A DNA stretch of 64,000 bases from Bacillus subtilis subsp. subtilis. Its GTDB lineage: Bacteria; Pseudomonadota; Gammaproteobacteria; Xanthomonadales; Xanthomonadaceae. The stretch's first letter is position 1. Each line of letters begins with the position of its first letter. The stretch is from the NCBI GenBank assembly GCA_021733645.1, contig JAHREJ010000010.1:1-64000 (forward strand). Direction: 5' to 3'. A model generated the notes under the pieces. It saw nothing but the letters and a program-made list of their open reading frames with translations. It had not been told where the DNA came from and made no database searches. This document shows, piece after piece, positions 42,634 to 52,663 of this stretch. Made by a program: the position numbers and the translations under genes.

Positions 42634-44187
42634 ATGCGCGCTGCCCTGCCCTTCACCCTGCTTGCCCTGTGCGCCGCGCTGGCAGCGTGCCAACAAGCCC
42701 CGTCGGCCAACCCGGTGGCCACCGCACAGGCTGCGCCGGCGGCCGAGGAAATCGCCTGGCGGCATGGCGATGTGGAAGATGCCTTTGCCGATGCGCAGCA
42801 GAGCGGCAAGCCCGTGCTGCTGTACTGGGGCGCGGTGTGGTGCCCGCCGTGCAACAAGCTCAAGGCCACGCTGTTCCGTGACCCGGCTTTCATCGCCCTC
42901 ACCCGTCAGTACGTGCCGGTCTACCTGGATGGCGACCAGGAAGGCGCGCAGGCGCTGGGCGAACAGTTCGGGGTGCGCGGCTATCCCACCCTCATCGTGC
43001 TGGACCCGCAGCGCCGCGAGATCACCCGCCTGGCCGGCGGCAACGACAGTGCCGAGCTGACCCGCGCACTCACCCTGGCGGCCAAGCGCCGTACCGCCGT
43101 GGCCGATGTACTGCGGGTAGCGGTGGTCTCGCCGGAGCGGGTGTCCGAAGACGATTGGCGGGTGTTGGGCGACTACGGTTGGGAGGTGGACGCCAGCCGC
43201 CTGTCCGGGCTGCGCGATCCCGCCACGTTGCTGCAGCAGTTGGCCACGGCCGCGCCGGACCCTGCCCTGCAGCGACGCTTCGGCCTGCTCGCGCTGGGCG
43301 CCGATGCCCGCAGTACGGCCGTGCCCACCGCGCAGGCGCGTGATCGCACCCGCGAGCTGCTGGTGGCCGTGCTGGCGGCGCCGGCCGAGGTGCGGGCCAA
43401 CCGCGACCTGCTCGGCTACCAGGGGCCGGCGCTGGTGGCGCGTGCAGCGGCCACGCCGGCACAGGCCGATGCACTGGGCGCGCAGTTGCTGGCGGCATTG
43501 GAGCGTGCCGATGCCACCCAGGACAACGCCGCCGATGCGCGTTTGTCGAGCGTGATCACCGAGTTGACGCTGTTCAAGCAGGAACATCCACAGACCCCGG
43601 TGCCGGCGGCACTGCTCGAAAAGGCGCACGCACGGGTCGCCGCGGCAGATGCGGCGGCCAGGACGCCGCACGAGCGCCAGGCCACCATCAGCAGCGCGGT
43701 CCATGTGCTGCGCGAAATCGACGATGCCGGCGCGGCCGAGCAGCTGCTGTTGGCCGAGCTGGAGCGCAGCCAGACCCCGTACTACTACATGCCCGAACTG
43801 GCCGAGCTGGCCGAGGCCCGCGGCGACACCGCCGCTGCCCTGGAATGGCTGCGCAAGGCCTACGACGGCGCGCAGGGGCCGGCGACGCGGGTGCAATGGG
43901 GCGTGCTGTACGTGGAGGGGCTGGTGCGCCTGCAACCGGGCGACGGCGAGGCGATCGAGCGGGCCACTGCACAGGTCATCGCCGAGCTGGATGCGCAGCC
44001 GGCGGGGTACCACCAGCGCACCCGGCAACGTTTCGAGCGCCTGGCCGGCACCTTGCAGGCGTGGAGCGGGCAGCACCACGGCAAGGCCACGCTGGGCCGC
44101 CTGCAGGCACGGATGGGCGAGTCCTGTGCGAAGGCCGCCCCGGGCGCGGACGCTGGCGCAGCGTGCAGCCGTTGGCTGAAGGGCTGA
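42634..44187 (+). CDS. lipoprotein with N-terminal thioredoxin domain and helical-repeat C-terminus
   Basis: A 517-residue predicted lipoprotein. The signal peptide ends in lipobox LAAC (near residue 15-18). A thioredoxin fold follows at ~40-150 with the active site WCPPCN and the cis-Pro loop RGYPTLIVLD, suggesting periplasmic disulfide reduction or protein thiol handling. The rest (~150-517) is helical with a tetratricopeptide-like feel (YYYMPELAELAEARGDTAAALEWLRKAY), a likely protein-binding part. The ATG at 42634 gives the best signal peptide; 42625 is an alternative. It appears to be a single gene. Confidence 0.78.
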   Translation: MRAALPFTLLALCAALAACQQAPSANPVATAQAAPAAEEIAWRHGDVEDAFADAQQSGKPVLLYWGAVWCPPCNKLKATLFRDPAFIALTRQYVPVYLDGDQEGAQALGEQFGVRGYPTLIVLDPQRREITRLAGGNDSAELTRALTLAAKRRTAVADVLRVAVVSPERVSEDDWRVLGDYGWEVDASRLSGLRDPATLLQQLATAAPDPALQRRFGLLALGADARSTAVPTAQARDRTRELLVAVLAAPAEVRANRDLLGYQGPALVARAAATPAQADALGAQLLAALERADATQDNAADARLSSVITELTLFKQEHPQTPVPAALLEKAHARVAAADAAARTPHERQATISSAVHVLREIDDAGAAEQLLLAELERSQTPYYYMPELAELAEARGDTAAALEWLRKAYDGAQGPATRVQWGVLYVEGLVRLQPGDGEAIERATAQVIAELDAQPAGYHQRTRQRFERLAGTLQAWSGQHHGKATLGRLQARMGESCAKAAPGADAGAACSRWLKG

Positions 44188-44237
44188 ACGGCCTCAAGCT
44201 CTGCGCATGCCCAATGCAGCGTGGCGCGTGCGGGCAA

Positions 44238-44999
44238 TCAGCCGCGTAGCGTGGCTCCGCCGTCCACGTACAGGTCGCTCATCGCGATATGGCCGGCCTG
44301 GTCGGAGAGCAGGAACATGATGGCCTGGGCGATGTCGTCCGGGCGGGCCAACTTGCGCAGCGGAATGCCCGCCTTGTAGGTCTCCGGGCTGCCATCGATG
44401 ACCCGTTGCGCGCCCTCGGCATCGGCCCACATGCCGGTCTGCATGGGGGTCAGCGTCGAGCCGGGCGCCACGATGTTGCAGCGGATCCCATGCGGGGCCA
44501 GCTCCAGCCCCAGGCAACGGGTAAACATGGTGGCCGCGGCCTTGGAGGCGGCGTAGGCGGCCATGCCGTGGCGCGGCACGCCGGCCGCATTGGAGCTGAC
44601 AGTGACGATCGCACCACGCCGGCGCGGGGTCATCACCCGCGCCAGGGCGCGCGAAACGTGGAACACGCCGTCGGTATTGACCGCGAATACGCGCCGCCAT
44701 TGCGCATCGTCGATCTGATCGACCGTACCCACCTGCAGCACGCCGGCCACATGAATGCCGAAGCCGAGCGGGCCGTGCTGCGTTTCAACGGTGGCGACCA
44801 GCGCATCCACCGCCGCCGCGTCGCTCACATCCAGCGCATACGCATGCAGCCGGGGGTGCACGGGCAGCGCCGGTGCGTGCACATCGGTGGCCACCACCAC
44901 GCTGCCGCTGTCCAGCAGCAGCCGGACCAGCGCATGGCCGATACCGCCAGCCGCGCCGGTGACCAGGGCCAGGGTGCGGTCGAATCCGGTCAGTTTCAT
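44238..44999 (-). CDS. entA: 2,3-dihydro-2,3-dihydroxybenzoate dehydrogenase
   Basis: A 253-residue short-chain dehydrogenase that makes 2,3-dihydroxybenzoate, the catechol of the siderophore. It has the NAD-binding [12 protein letters not shown], the catalytic YAASKAA (Tyr and Lys) with the preceding SSNAAGVPR, and PGSTLTPM after the active site. It is the last gene of the seven-gene minus-strand operon, and its ATG overlaps the entF stop (ATGA). The ligand and pathway are inferred from the operon, because the family is broad. Confidence 0.88.
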   Translation of the reverse strand: MKLTGFDRTLALVTGAAGGIGHALVRLLLDSGSVVVATDVHAPALPVHPRLHAYALDVSDAAAVDALVATVETQHGPLGFGIHVAGVLQVGTVDQIDDAQWRRVFAVNTDGVFHVSRALARVMTPRRRGAIVTVSSNAAGVPRHGMAAYAASKAAATMFTRCLGLELAPHGIRCNIVAPGSTLTPMQTGMWADAEGAQRVIDGSPETYKAGIPLRKLARPDDIAQAIMFLLSDQAGHIAMSDLYVDGGATLRG

Positions 45000-47900
45000 T
45001 CAAGGTGTTCCTGGATAGGGGTGTCCCAGCGGCCGAGCCTGGCCGACAACCACGGGGCGATCTGCGCCACCGCGTCACGGCCGGTCAGTTCGGCATGCAG
45101 GAACGGCAGTTCGAGGGCGTCAACGCGGGTGGCGTGCGCGGCCCACAATGACGCCTGCAGGTGTGGCCGCGTGGCGTGGTCATGGCCGGCGCGCACGTGC
45201 TGCAGGACGCCCTGGTAAGGACGGTGGAAGTGCGCGCGGATCAGTCGGTTGGTGCCGGTGACGGCACGTACCACCCCATCCAGCACCGCATCGGGCAGAT
45301 TGCCCAGCGCACTGTCGCCGCGGCGCAGGAACGCAATGATGCGCGCGCGGCTGTCCAGTTCGGGGTGGGCATCGGGATCGTGCCCGGCAATGGCAAGCAG
45401 GGCACGCAGCGCGGCGACCGGATCGGGTTCCGGCTCGGCGCGCCAGCACTCGCTGGGATAGGCATCCAGCAGTACCAGTTCGCCGACCTCACGGCCCAGC
45501 GCCTGCAGGCGCACGGCCACGGCCTGGGCGATGATGCCCCCCACCGACCAGCCCAGCAGGTGCACCGCACCTTCGGGCTGCATGCCGATCACCCGTTCCA
45601 CATACCCGGCGGCCAGCGCATCGATGCTCGCAGGCAGTGGCTGGGCGGCATCCAGTGCCGGTGACTGCAGGCCATGCACATCGCGTTGCGGCTGCAGGGC
45701 GCGTGCCAGGTCACGGTAGTTCCAGGCGATGCCGCCGGCCGGATGCACCACGAACAGCGGTGCCCTGCCCGGCGGTCCACTGGCCAGCTGGATCAGCGGG
45801 GTGAGCCCATCGTCGGCAGCGCGTGCCGGTGCATCCAGCAGCGCAGCCAGGGCGGCCACCGACGGGTGCGCAAACACCGCACCCAACCCGGGATCGTGCT
45901 GCCAATGCTGCTGGATGGCCAGCAGCAGGTGCACGGCCGACAACGAATCGCCGCCCAGGCTGAAGAAGTCGGCATCGGCGCTGACCGATCCGTCCAGGCC
46001 CAGCACCTGGGCGAACAGCCGGGCCAACGCGCGTTCGCTCCGGCTGGCCGGCGGGCGCCCGACCGGCGCTGCGATGACCGGTGCCGGCAGTGCGCTGCGA
46101 TCCAGCTTGCCGTTGGCCGTGACCGGCCAGGTATCGACCACCACCAGCGCGGCCGGCACCATGTAATCGGGCAGGCACGCGGCAATACCGGCGCGCAGGC
46201 GCGGCACATCCAGCGCGGTGCCGGCAACGTAGCCCACCAGGCTGCGCTCGCCGGGCCGGCCGTCGCGCAGCAGTACTTCGGCACGCACCACGCCGTCCTG
46301 CGCACGCAGCGCGGCCTCGATCTCGCCCAGCTCGATGCGCAGACCGCGCAGCTTGACCTGGTTGTCGCTGCGCCCCAGGTACTCCACCGCGCCATCGGTG
46401 CGCCAACGGGCGATATCGCCACTGCGGTACAGGCGCCCGCCAGGCACGTAGGGATCGGCGAGGAAGCGCGCGGCGGTGAGGTCGTCGCGGCCCAGGTAAC
46501 CCCGCGCCAACTGCACCCCGCCCAGGAACAGGTCACCGGCCACGCCCGGGGGCAGCGGCCGCAGCTGCGCGTCGAGCACGTACAGCCGGGTGTTCCAGAC
46601 CGGATACCCGATCGGCACCGGGTGCGAGCGGTCAGCGGCGTCGGCCGGCCACCAGCTCACATCCACGGCCGCCTCGGTGGGGCCGTACAGGTTGTGCAGC
46701 TCGGCATCCACGGTGGCATGGAAGCGATCGCGCAGCGACGGTTCCAGTGCTTCACCACTGGTGAATACCCGGCGCAGGCGCAGCCGGTGCGCCGCCGGCA
46801 CGGCCAACAACGCATCCAGCATCGAAGGCACGAAATGCACGGTGGTGATGCCCTGGCGGCGGATCAGCGCGGCCAATGCCAACGGGTCGCGGTGCACGTC
46901 CGGCGCGGCCACCACCAGCGTGGCCCCGCACAGCAGCGGCAGGAAGAACTCCCACACCGACACATCGAAGGTAGCCGGGGTCTTCTGCAGGATGCGCTCA
47001 TCGCTGCCGAATCCGTAATGGGAGCGCATCCATTGCAGGCGATTGACGATGGCGCGATGCTCGATCAGCACGCCCTTGGGTTCGCCGGTAGAGCCGGAGG
47101 TATAGATCACATAGGCCGCATCCTGCGGCTGTACATGGTCGGCCAACGCGGCGGTCGTGCTCTGCGCCCACTGCGGCGGCGGCAGCACGCGCTGCCCGTT
47201 GAAGCGTGCGGCATCGGCAGTGGTGGCCAGCACGCACGTCGGGCCGGCCGAATCCAGGATGCGTGCCAGCCGCGCGTCGGGGTGGGCCAGGTCGATCGGC
47301 AGATACGCCGCGCCCGCCCGCAACACCGCCACCAGCGCGACCACCAGCTCCAGCGAGCGCGGCAGTGCCACCACCACCCGGCACTCGCGCCCTACTCCCA
47401 TCGCCTGCAGTTGATGCGCCAGCGCCCGGCTGCGTTGTTCCAGTGCCGCATAGGTCAGCCGCGCGTCACCAAATTCCACCGCGATGGCAGTCGGCGTGGC
47501 CTGCATCGCCTGCAGCAGCAGTGCGCTCAGTGACACCTCCGGCAGCGTGTGCGCGGTAGCGTTGACCGCATACAGATAGCGCTGCGCCTCGGCCGGGGTC
47601 GCCAGGGCGATGTCCTGGAGGCGCCCGTCACGTGCGTGCACGTCCAGCGCCGCGCCGATGAAATGCAGCAGGCGGTCGGCATGCGTGTGCAGCGAGGCGG
47701 CGTCGTACAGGGCCGGATTGGCTTCGATCTCCAGGTCCAGCAGCGCAGTGCCATCGCCGCGGAAGCCGACGCTGATGTCCTCCACCGGCCCGGTACCCAG
47801 CACCTCCAGCCGGGCCTGCACGCCTGCCAGCGGCAAGGGGCGGTAAAGCGGTTGCACGTTGATCATCGGCCCGTGCAGGCGGCGCTGGCCGCCGATCAGG

Positions 47901-48922
47901 CCCAGGTCGCGGCGCAGCTGCTCGCCGCGGTAACGGCCGTGCCGGCGCGCACGCAGCAGGTCGCGGGCGACGGTGCGCACGAATCCGGCAACGCTGTCAT
48001 CGGTGGCCGCCACGCGCAGCGGCAGTACGTTCATCACCATTGCCGGCACCCGTGCCGACGCGCTGCCAAGCCGGCCCATGAACGGCACGCCCAGCACCAC
48101 CTCGTCCAGCCCGCTGAAGCGGCGGCAATACTCGCCCGCCAGCGCGCTGAGCAGGTCCGGCCACGGCTGGCCGATCTGCAGCGCCGCGGCCTGCAGCCGG
48201 CCGCGCAGCGCCGCCGGCACCTCGCACACCCACCGCCGCGCATCGTCGGCTGCAGCGGCACTGGTGCCGGCCAGTCCCTCTGCCGCCGGGGCACCGGCCA
48301 GGTACTGCCGCCAATAGCGGGCATCATCACCGCGGCGCTCGCTGCTGCGGTAAGCCACATCCTCGGCCAGCACCGGATGCAATGGCGCCAGCGCCGCTTC
48401 GTCGCTGTCCTGGGCGGCATACAGGCGGCAGACACGCTCGCTGAACAGCGCCATCCCGTAGCCATCGGTGGCCAGGTGGTGCACGCGCAGGTACCAGACG
48501 TACCGGTTGGCCCCCAGCAGGAACAGGCGCTGTTGCGCCAGCCGGTCGCGCGTCGGATCCACCGCGCACAGGCGGTCCTGGTCCATCGCTGCACGGGCGG
48601 CAGCGGCCGGATCGGCGTGCATGGAAAGGTCTACCGGCATCAGGGCCGGCACATGCGCCGGATCGCACCACTGCAGGGGGTTCCCGCCTCCGTCGACGGC
48701 GAACCGCAGTGCCAGGGCGTGCGCTTCGCCGGCGGCGGCGTCGGCGGCGGCGACGAACGCCGGCACATTCAATGCACCGTCGATCCATACCGCGTGCGCG
48801 GTATTGAATGCCGCCGGTGCCGACGCCAGCTGCTGCGCATACCAGAGCCCGGCCTGGGCCTCGGTCACGCTGTGCGCCGGCATTGCCAGCGCGGGTGGAT
48901 CGGTAGCCACAGGCGCGTTCAT
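44996..48922 (-). CDS. entF: EntF-like nonribosomal peptide synthetase (C-A-PCP-TE)
   Basis: A 1308-residue synthetase, close to the length of E. coli EntF. The condensation domain (~20-430) has an intact HHLATDG near residue 147. The adenylation domain (~460-960) has YTSGSTGEPKG and a pocket code read as D-V-W-H-F-S-L-V-D-K from FDVSVW, VHFVPS, VFTSGEA, NLYGPTEAAVD and NGKLD, which is the serine code of EntF. The carrier site is GGDSLS (Ser ~993), and the thioesterase has GWSVGG near 1127 and a C-terminal His. The product is expected to be dihydroxybenzoyl-serine condensed or cyclised. The start overlaps the carrier protein stop. Confidence 0.93.
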   Translation of the reverse strand: MNAPVATDPPALAMPAHSVTEAQAGLWYAQQLASAPAAFNTAHAVWIDGALNVPAFVAAADAAAGEAHALALRFAVDGGGNPLQWCDPAHVPALMPVDLSMHADPAAAARAAMDQDRLCAVDPTRDRLAQQRLFLLGANRYVWYLRVHHLATDGYGMALFSERVCRLYAAQDSDEAALAPLHPVLAEDVAYRSSERRGDDARYWRQYLAGAPAAEGLAGTSAAAADDARRWVCEVPAALRGRLQAAALQIGQPWPDLLSALAGEYCRRFSGLDEVVLGVPFMGRLGSASARVPAMVMNVLPLRVAATDDSVAGFVRTVARDLLRARRHGRYRGEQLRRDLGLIGGQRRLHGPMINVQPLYRPLPLAGVQARLEVLGTGPVEDISVGFRGDGTALLDLEIEANPALYDAASLHTHADRLLHFIGAALDVHARDGRLQDIALATPAEAQRYLYAVNATAHTLPEVSLSALLLQAMQATPTAIAVEFGDARLTYAALEQRSRALAHQLQAMGVGRECRVVVALPRSLELVVALVAVLRAGAAYLPIDLAHPDARLARILDSAGPTCVLATTADAARFNGQRVLPPPQWAQSTTAALADHVQPQDAAYVIYTSGSTGEPKGVLIEHRAIVNRLQWMRSHYGFGSDERILQKTPATFDVSVWEFFLPLLCGATLVVAAPDVHRDPLALAALIRRQGITTVHFVPSMLDALLAVPAAHRLRLRRVFTSGEALEPSLRDRFHATVDAELHNLYGPTEAAVDVSWWPADAADRSHPVPIGYPVWNTRLYVLDAQLRPLPPGVAGDLFLGGVQLARGYLGRDDLTAARFLADPYVPGGRLYRSGDIARWRTDGAVEYLGRSDNQVKLRGLRIELGEIEAALRAQDGVVRAEVLLRDGRPGERSLVGYVAGTALDVPRLRAGIAACLPDYMVPAALVVVDTWPVTANGKLDRSALPAPVIAAPVGRPPASRSERALARLFAQVLGLDGSVSADADFFSLGGDSLSAVHLLLAIQQHWQHDPGLGAVFAHPSVAALAALLDAPARAADDGLTPLIQLASGPPGRAPLFVVHPAGGIAWNYRDLARALQPQRDVHGLQSPALDAAQPLPASIDALAAGYVERVIGMQPEGAVHLLGWSVGGIIAQAVAVRLQALGREVGELVLLDAYPSECWRAEPEPDPVAALRALLAIAGHDPDAHPELDSRARIIAFLRRGDSALGNLPDAVLDGVVRAVTGTNRLIRAHFHRPYQGVLQHVRAGHDHATRPHLQASLWAAHATRVDALELPFLHAELTGRDAVAQIAPWLSARLGRWDTPIQEHLE

Positions 48923-49185
48923 GCGTGCGGGGCGCTGCCCTGCAGGCGTTGTACGGTGGCCCACCAGCCGGCCAGCGTGGCGTGCTCGGCCAGATGGCTG
49001 AACTCCAGCGCGATCCCGGTGTTGCCCCAGGCCAGCACCAACCCCAGCACGCGCATGGAATCCAGGCCGAGGTCGATCAGGTTGTCATCGTCGCCGATCG
49101 CGTCCGGCGCCTCCCCCAGCATCTCGGCCACATCGGCGCGCATGCGCGCCAGGTCCAGGGCAACGGCGGTGGTGTCGGTGGTCAT
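48919..49185 (-). CDS. entB': stand-alone aryl carrier protein
   Basis: An 88-residue acyl carrier protein with the phosphopantetheine site LGLDSMRV. Its sequence matches the C-terminal aryl carrier domain of E. coli EntB (LIDYGLDSVRM). It would hold 2,3-dihydroxybenzoate loaded by EntE and hand it to the EntF condensation domain. In enteric bacteria this domain is fused to the isochorismatase; here it is a separate gene overlapping both neighbours by four bases. The phosphopantetheinyl transferase that activates it is not in this window. Confidence 0.9.
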   Translation of the reverse strand: MTTDTTAVALDLARMRADVAEMLGEAPDAIGDDDNLIDLGLDSMRVLGLVLAWGNTGIALEFSHLAEHATLAGWWATVQRLQGSAPHA

Positions 49186-49817
49186 GCCAGGGCCTCCAGC
49201 AGTTGCCCGGTGGTCAGTGCAACGCCGCAGGTGCGTGCAATCAGGTGCAACGCCAGGTCGTGGTCGGCGCGGGAGAAATCAGCCACCGCATCGGCGGCGA
49301 TGAAGGCTTCGATATCGCGCTGGAAAGCCTCGCTGACAGTGGCTGTGCAGCCGATGTGCGCGTACACCCCGGTCACCAGCAACTGGTCGCGGCCACGCGC
49401 GCGCATCAGGGTTTCCAGGTTGCTGCGCTGGAAGGCGCTGTAGCGGTGTTTGACCAGCACGTGGTCGCCGGCGGCCGGCGCCAGGGCGTCGAGGATGGAT
49501 TCATGTGCCGGGGTGGCCTGCATGCCCGGTCCCCACAGGTCGGCCTGCAGGCCGCGGTCGCGGCGGTCCTGGGCGCCACGCTGGGCGGTATAGAACACCG
49601 GGATGCCGCGTGCGCGGCACTGCTGCAGCAGCCGCGCGATGTTGGCCACGGCCGGCGCCAGCGGGGCCTGATCGGGGTCGAAAGCGGATAGGAAATACTG
49701 CTGCATGTCGTGCACCAGCAGTGCCATGCGCTCGCTGCGGGGCAGCCACGGGCCGCGCGGTGCCGGCAGTTCGCTGGCCAGCGGCAGCGGATAGGGGGAA
49801 ATCTTCGGCAGCGCCAT
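49182..49817 (-). CDS. entB: isochorismatase (EntB catalytic domain only)
   Basis: A 211-residue enzyme that converts isochorismate to 2,3-dihydro-2,3-dihydroxybenzoate. It matches the isochorismatase part of EntB: LLVHDMQQYFLSAFD with the catalytic Asp, VLVKHRYSAFQRSNLE with Lys, and LLVTGVYAHIGCTATV with the catalytic Cys. It stops before the carrier domain found in E. coli EntB, which is encoded by the next gene. The ATG overlaps the entE stop. Confidence 0.92.
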   Translation of the reverse strand: MALPKISPYPLPLASELPAPRGPWLPRSERMALLVHDMQQYFLSAFDPDQAPLAPAVANIARLLQQCRARGIPVFYTAQRGAQDRRDRGLQADLWGPGMQATPAHESILDALAPAAGDHVLVKHRYSAFQRSNLETLMRARGRDQLLVTGVYAHIGCTATVSEAFQRDIEAFIAADAVADFSRADHDLALHLIARTCGVALTTGQLLEALA

Positions 49818-51469
49818 CAGCGCGGTTCTCCTGTCTGTTCGATATAGCGCGCACGCAGTTGCGCGCGCAGTTCGCGGCGGCTGATCTTGCCGACCGCCGT
49901 AGTGCCGAAGGCATCGACGAACACCACCTGGTCGGGCACCTTGAAGGCGGCCAGGCCACGCCCGCGCACCCAGGCTTTGAGCGCAGCGGCAGTGGGCGGG
50001 GTACCGCGAGCAATCACGAACGCGCAGCTGCGCTCGCCCAGGTAGGCATCGGGCATGGACACCACCGCGGCATCGAAGACCCCGGCATGGGCCAGCAGGT
50101 GGTCTTCGATTTCCTCGGCCGAGATCTTTTCGCCGGCACGGTTGATGTGGTCACCGGCCCGGCCCTGCACCACCAGGTAGCCTCCGGCCAGCCGCTGCAC
50201 CATGTCGCCGGTGCGGTAATAGCCATCTTCGGTGAATGATCGTGCGTTGGCCGCCGGATCGTTGTGATACGCACGGATCGTGTACGGACCACGGGTGAGC
50301 AGATGGCCGATGCCGCCGTCGGCGACCGGGTGGCCGTGGTCGTCGACCACCAGCACCTCGTCGTCGGGGGAGATCGGCCGGCCCTGCGTTTCCACCACCA
50401 ACGCGGGCGAATCATGCAGGCGGGTGTAGTTGACCAGCCCCTCGGCCATGCCGAACACCTGCTGCAACTGGCAGCCCAACCCGTCGATCACCCGCCGTGC
50501 CGCTTCGGGAACCAGCTTGGCACCGCCCACCTGCAGCACCTGCAGGCTGGACAGGTCATGCGCGGTGCTGGCAGCGGCCTGCGCCCACAGCAGCGCCAGC
50601 GGCGGCACCAGGCCCACGCAGGTGACGCCTTCGCGTGCGATCAACGGGAACGCGGCGTCCGGCCCGGGGCCCGGACTCAGCACCACCCGTGCGCCGGCAT
50701 ACAGCGCGCCAAAGAAGCCGGGCGAACTCATCGGGAAGTTGTGCGCGGCCGGCAGGGCCACCAGGTAGACGCTGCTGCGGTCGATGCCGCAGATGTCATT
50801 GCTGGCGCGGAACGAATAGATGTAGTCGTCGTGGGTGCGTGGAATCAGCTTGGACAAGCCGGTGCTGCCGCCGGACAGTTGCAGGAACGCCACCGACTGC
50901 GGATCCGGATCGGCTGGCAGGCTGGCGGCATCCCCGTCCAGCGAGGCGACCGCCGTGAACTCGGCCGCGTCCCCCACGATCAGCACGTGCTGTAGCGCTG
51001 GCACCGCCGCCTGCAACTCACGCGCGAGCGTGCGGTAGTCGAAGCCGTCCTGCTGGGACGCGCCGATATATGCACACGCCTGTGCCTGCTGCACGAAATG
51101 ACGCACTTCGGTGATCCGGTGGGCGGGCAAGGCGTACACCGGAATCAACCCGGCGCGGAACAGCCCGCAGACCACGCTGACAAACTCGGCGATGTTGCCA
51201 AGCTGCACCACCACCCGGTCGCCCGGCCGCAGCCCCCGCGCGAGCAGGCCGGCACCTACCCGGCCGGCGGCCTGCCACAGCCCGGCATAGCTCAGGCGCA
51301 GCTCGCCGGCCACCACGGCGATGTCATCGCCGAAGTGCTCGGCGCGCGCGCGCAGGAAGCCCGGGAAGGTTTCGCCACGCCAGTACCCGGCGGCCCGGTA
51401 GCGCGCCACCAGGGCCGGTGGCCAGGTCTGGCGCAACGGTGCGAGCGGGGTTTCGGCGGCAGTGTCCAT
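49817..51469 (-). CDS. entE: 2,3-dihydroxybenzoate-AMP ligase
   Basis: A 550-residue adenylating enzyme that activates 2,3-dihydroxybenzoate and loads it on the aryl carrier protein. It has [19 protein letters not shown], nearly identical to E. coli EntE, the substrate-pocket segment [19 protein letters not shown], and the catalytic lysine in VGKISRRE. An ATG at 51469 is used; a TTG two codons earlier is possible. It starts 12 bp after entC. Confidence 0.93.
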   Translation of the reverse strand: MDTAAETPLAPLRQTWPPALVARYRAAGYWRGETFPGFLRARAEHFGDDIAVVAGELRLSYAGLWQAAGRVGAGLLARGLRPGDRVVVQLGNIAEFVSVVCGLFRAGLIPVYALPAHRITEVRHFVQQAQACAYIGASQQDGFDYRTLARELQAAVPALQHVLIVGDAAEFTAVASLDGDAASLPADPDPQSVAFLQLSGGSTGLSKLIPRTHDDYIYSFRASNDICGIDRSSVYLVALPAAHNFPMSSPGFFGALYAGARVVLSPGPGPDAAFPLIAREGVTCVGLVPPLALLWAQAAASTAHDLSSLQVLQVGGAKLVPEAARRVIDGLGCQLQQVFGMAEGLVNYTRLHDSPALVVETQGRPISPDDEVLVVDDHGHPVADGGIGHLLTRGPYTIRAYHNDPAANARSFTEDGYYRTGDMVQRLAGGYLVVQGRAGDHINRAGEKISAEEIEDHLLAHAGVFDAAVVSMPDAYLGERSCAFVIARGTPPTAAALKAWVRGRGLAAFKVPDQVVFVDAFGTTAVGKISRRELRAQLRARYIEQTGEPR

Positions 51470-51481
51470 CAGCAATTCCAG

Positions 51482-52663
51482 TCACTCAAACAGAAGGGGT
51501 TCATCGACGCCAAGCGCATTCAACAACGCGGCGAACTTCGCCCCGGTCTCGGCCACTTCCAGCGCCGGCTGCGAGTCGGCCACGATGCCAGCGCCGGCAT
51601 ACACGCGCACCTGCCGGCCCTGCACGCGCGCGCAGCGGATGGCCACATACCAGTCACCGTCGCCGTCGGCGTCGGTCCAGCCCACCGCACCGGCGTAAAA
51701 GCCGCGCGGCACCGGCTCCAGTTGGGTGATGGTGTCCAAAGCCAACCGGCGCGGCGTGCCACACACCGCCGGGGTGGGATGCAGCGCGGCCACCAGCGCG
51801 GCCACCGGGGTGGCGGGATCGGCAAGCGTGGCCTGGATCCGTGTCCCCAGGTGCCACATGCTCGCGGTGGCGTGCAGCGACGGACGTGGTTCGGCATCGA
51901 TGTGGCTGCACCAAGGGATCAAGGCGGCCACGATCGCCTCCACCACGTGGCGGTGTTCGTCGTGGTCTTTGGCCGACGCCAACAGCGCCTGGGCGATGCG
52001 TGCATCGACGGCCGGGTCTGTACTGCGGCGCGCCGAACCGGCCAACGGGTGCGACAGCACCCGGCTGCCGCGGCGCGATACCAGCAGCTCCGGGGTTGCC
52101 CCCACCAGCAGTGCGGGCACCTCCTGCGCGCCCACCGGCAGCGGCACCAGGTAGGTGGCCACGCTCGCATCGCGGCCCAGCCGCGCGGCCAGCTCACGCG
52201 CATCGATCGGCTGGTGGCTGTGCAGGTGCAGGCTGCGCGCCAACACCACCTTGTGCAGCGCCGGCGCCGGCTGCTGCAACTGGGCCAGGGCCTGTGCGAC
52301 CGCGGCGGCGTAATCGGCCGCGCTGGGGTCGGCCACCACCGTGCCGTCGAACCGGGGCGGTGCAACCGGCGCTGCCAGAAAGGTGTCCTGGAGCCGTTCG
52401 GGCTGGTGCAGCGCATCGCCGGCATCAGGATCGAAGGGCAACGCGCCGACCAGCAGCGGCAATCCAGTGCGCGGTGCGGCGAAGAACGCGCTCACCCGCG
52501 CGGCCAGCGTTGCGGTGCCACCGCTGGGCAGGCGTGCGCGGCACCCGCGCGCCTCCAGCGAACGCAGCGGCGCATGCAGCAGGAACGGCATCGACGGCGT
52601 GGATTCCGTGGTGCACGGCATGGCGTCCTCGTGCGCCGGGCGCACCTGTGCGGCCTCGTTCAT
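51482..52663 (-). CDS. entC: isochorismate synthase
   Basis: A 393-residue chorismate-utilising enzyme that makes isochorismate, the first committed step of catechol siderophore synthesis. Family features are KVVLARSL, GATPELLVSRRGSRVLSHPLAGSA, LHPTPAVCGTPR and GFYAGAVGW with the acidic Mg2+-binding residues. The ATG at 52663 overlaps the stop of the exporter gene (ATGA). In Stenotrophomonas maltophilia an entC-dependent catecholate siderophore distinct from enterobactin has been reported. Confidence 0.93.
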   Translation of the reverse strand: MNEAAQVRPAHEDAMPCTTESTPSMPFLLHAPLRSLEARGCRARLPSGGTATLAARVSAFFAAPRTGLPLLVGALPFDPDAGDALHQPERLQDTFLAAPVAPPRFDGTVVADPSAADYAAAVAQALAQLQQPAPALHKVVLARSLHLHSHQPIDARELAARLGRDASVATYLVPLPVGAQEVPALLVGATPELLVSRRGSRVLSHPLAGSARRSTDPAVDARIAQALLASAKDHDEHRHVVEAIVAALIPWCSHIDAEPRPSLHATASMWHLGTRIQATLADPATPVAALVAALHPTPAVCGTPRRLALDTITQLEPVPRGFYAGAVGWTDADGDGDWYVAIRCARVQGRQVRVYAGAGIVADSQPALEVAETGAKFAALLNALGVDEPLLFE

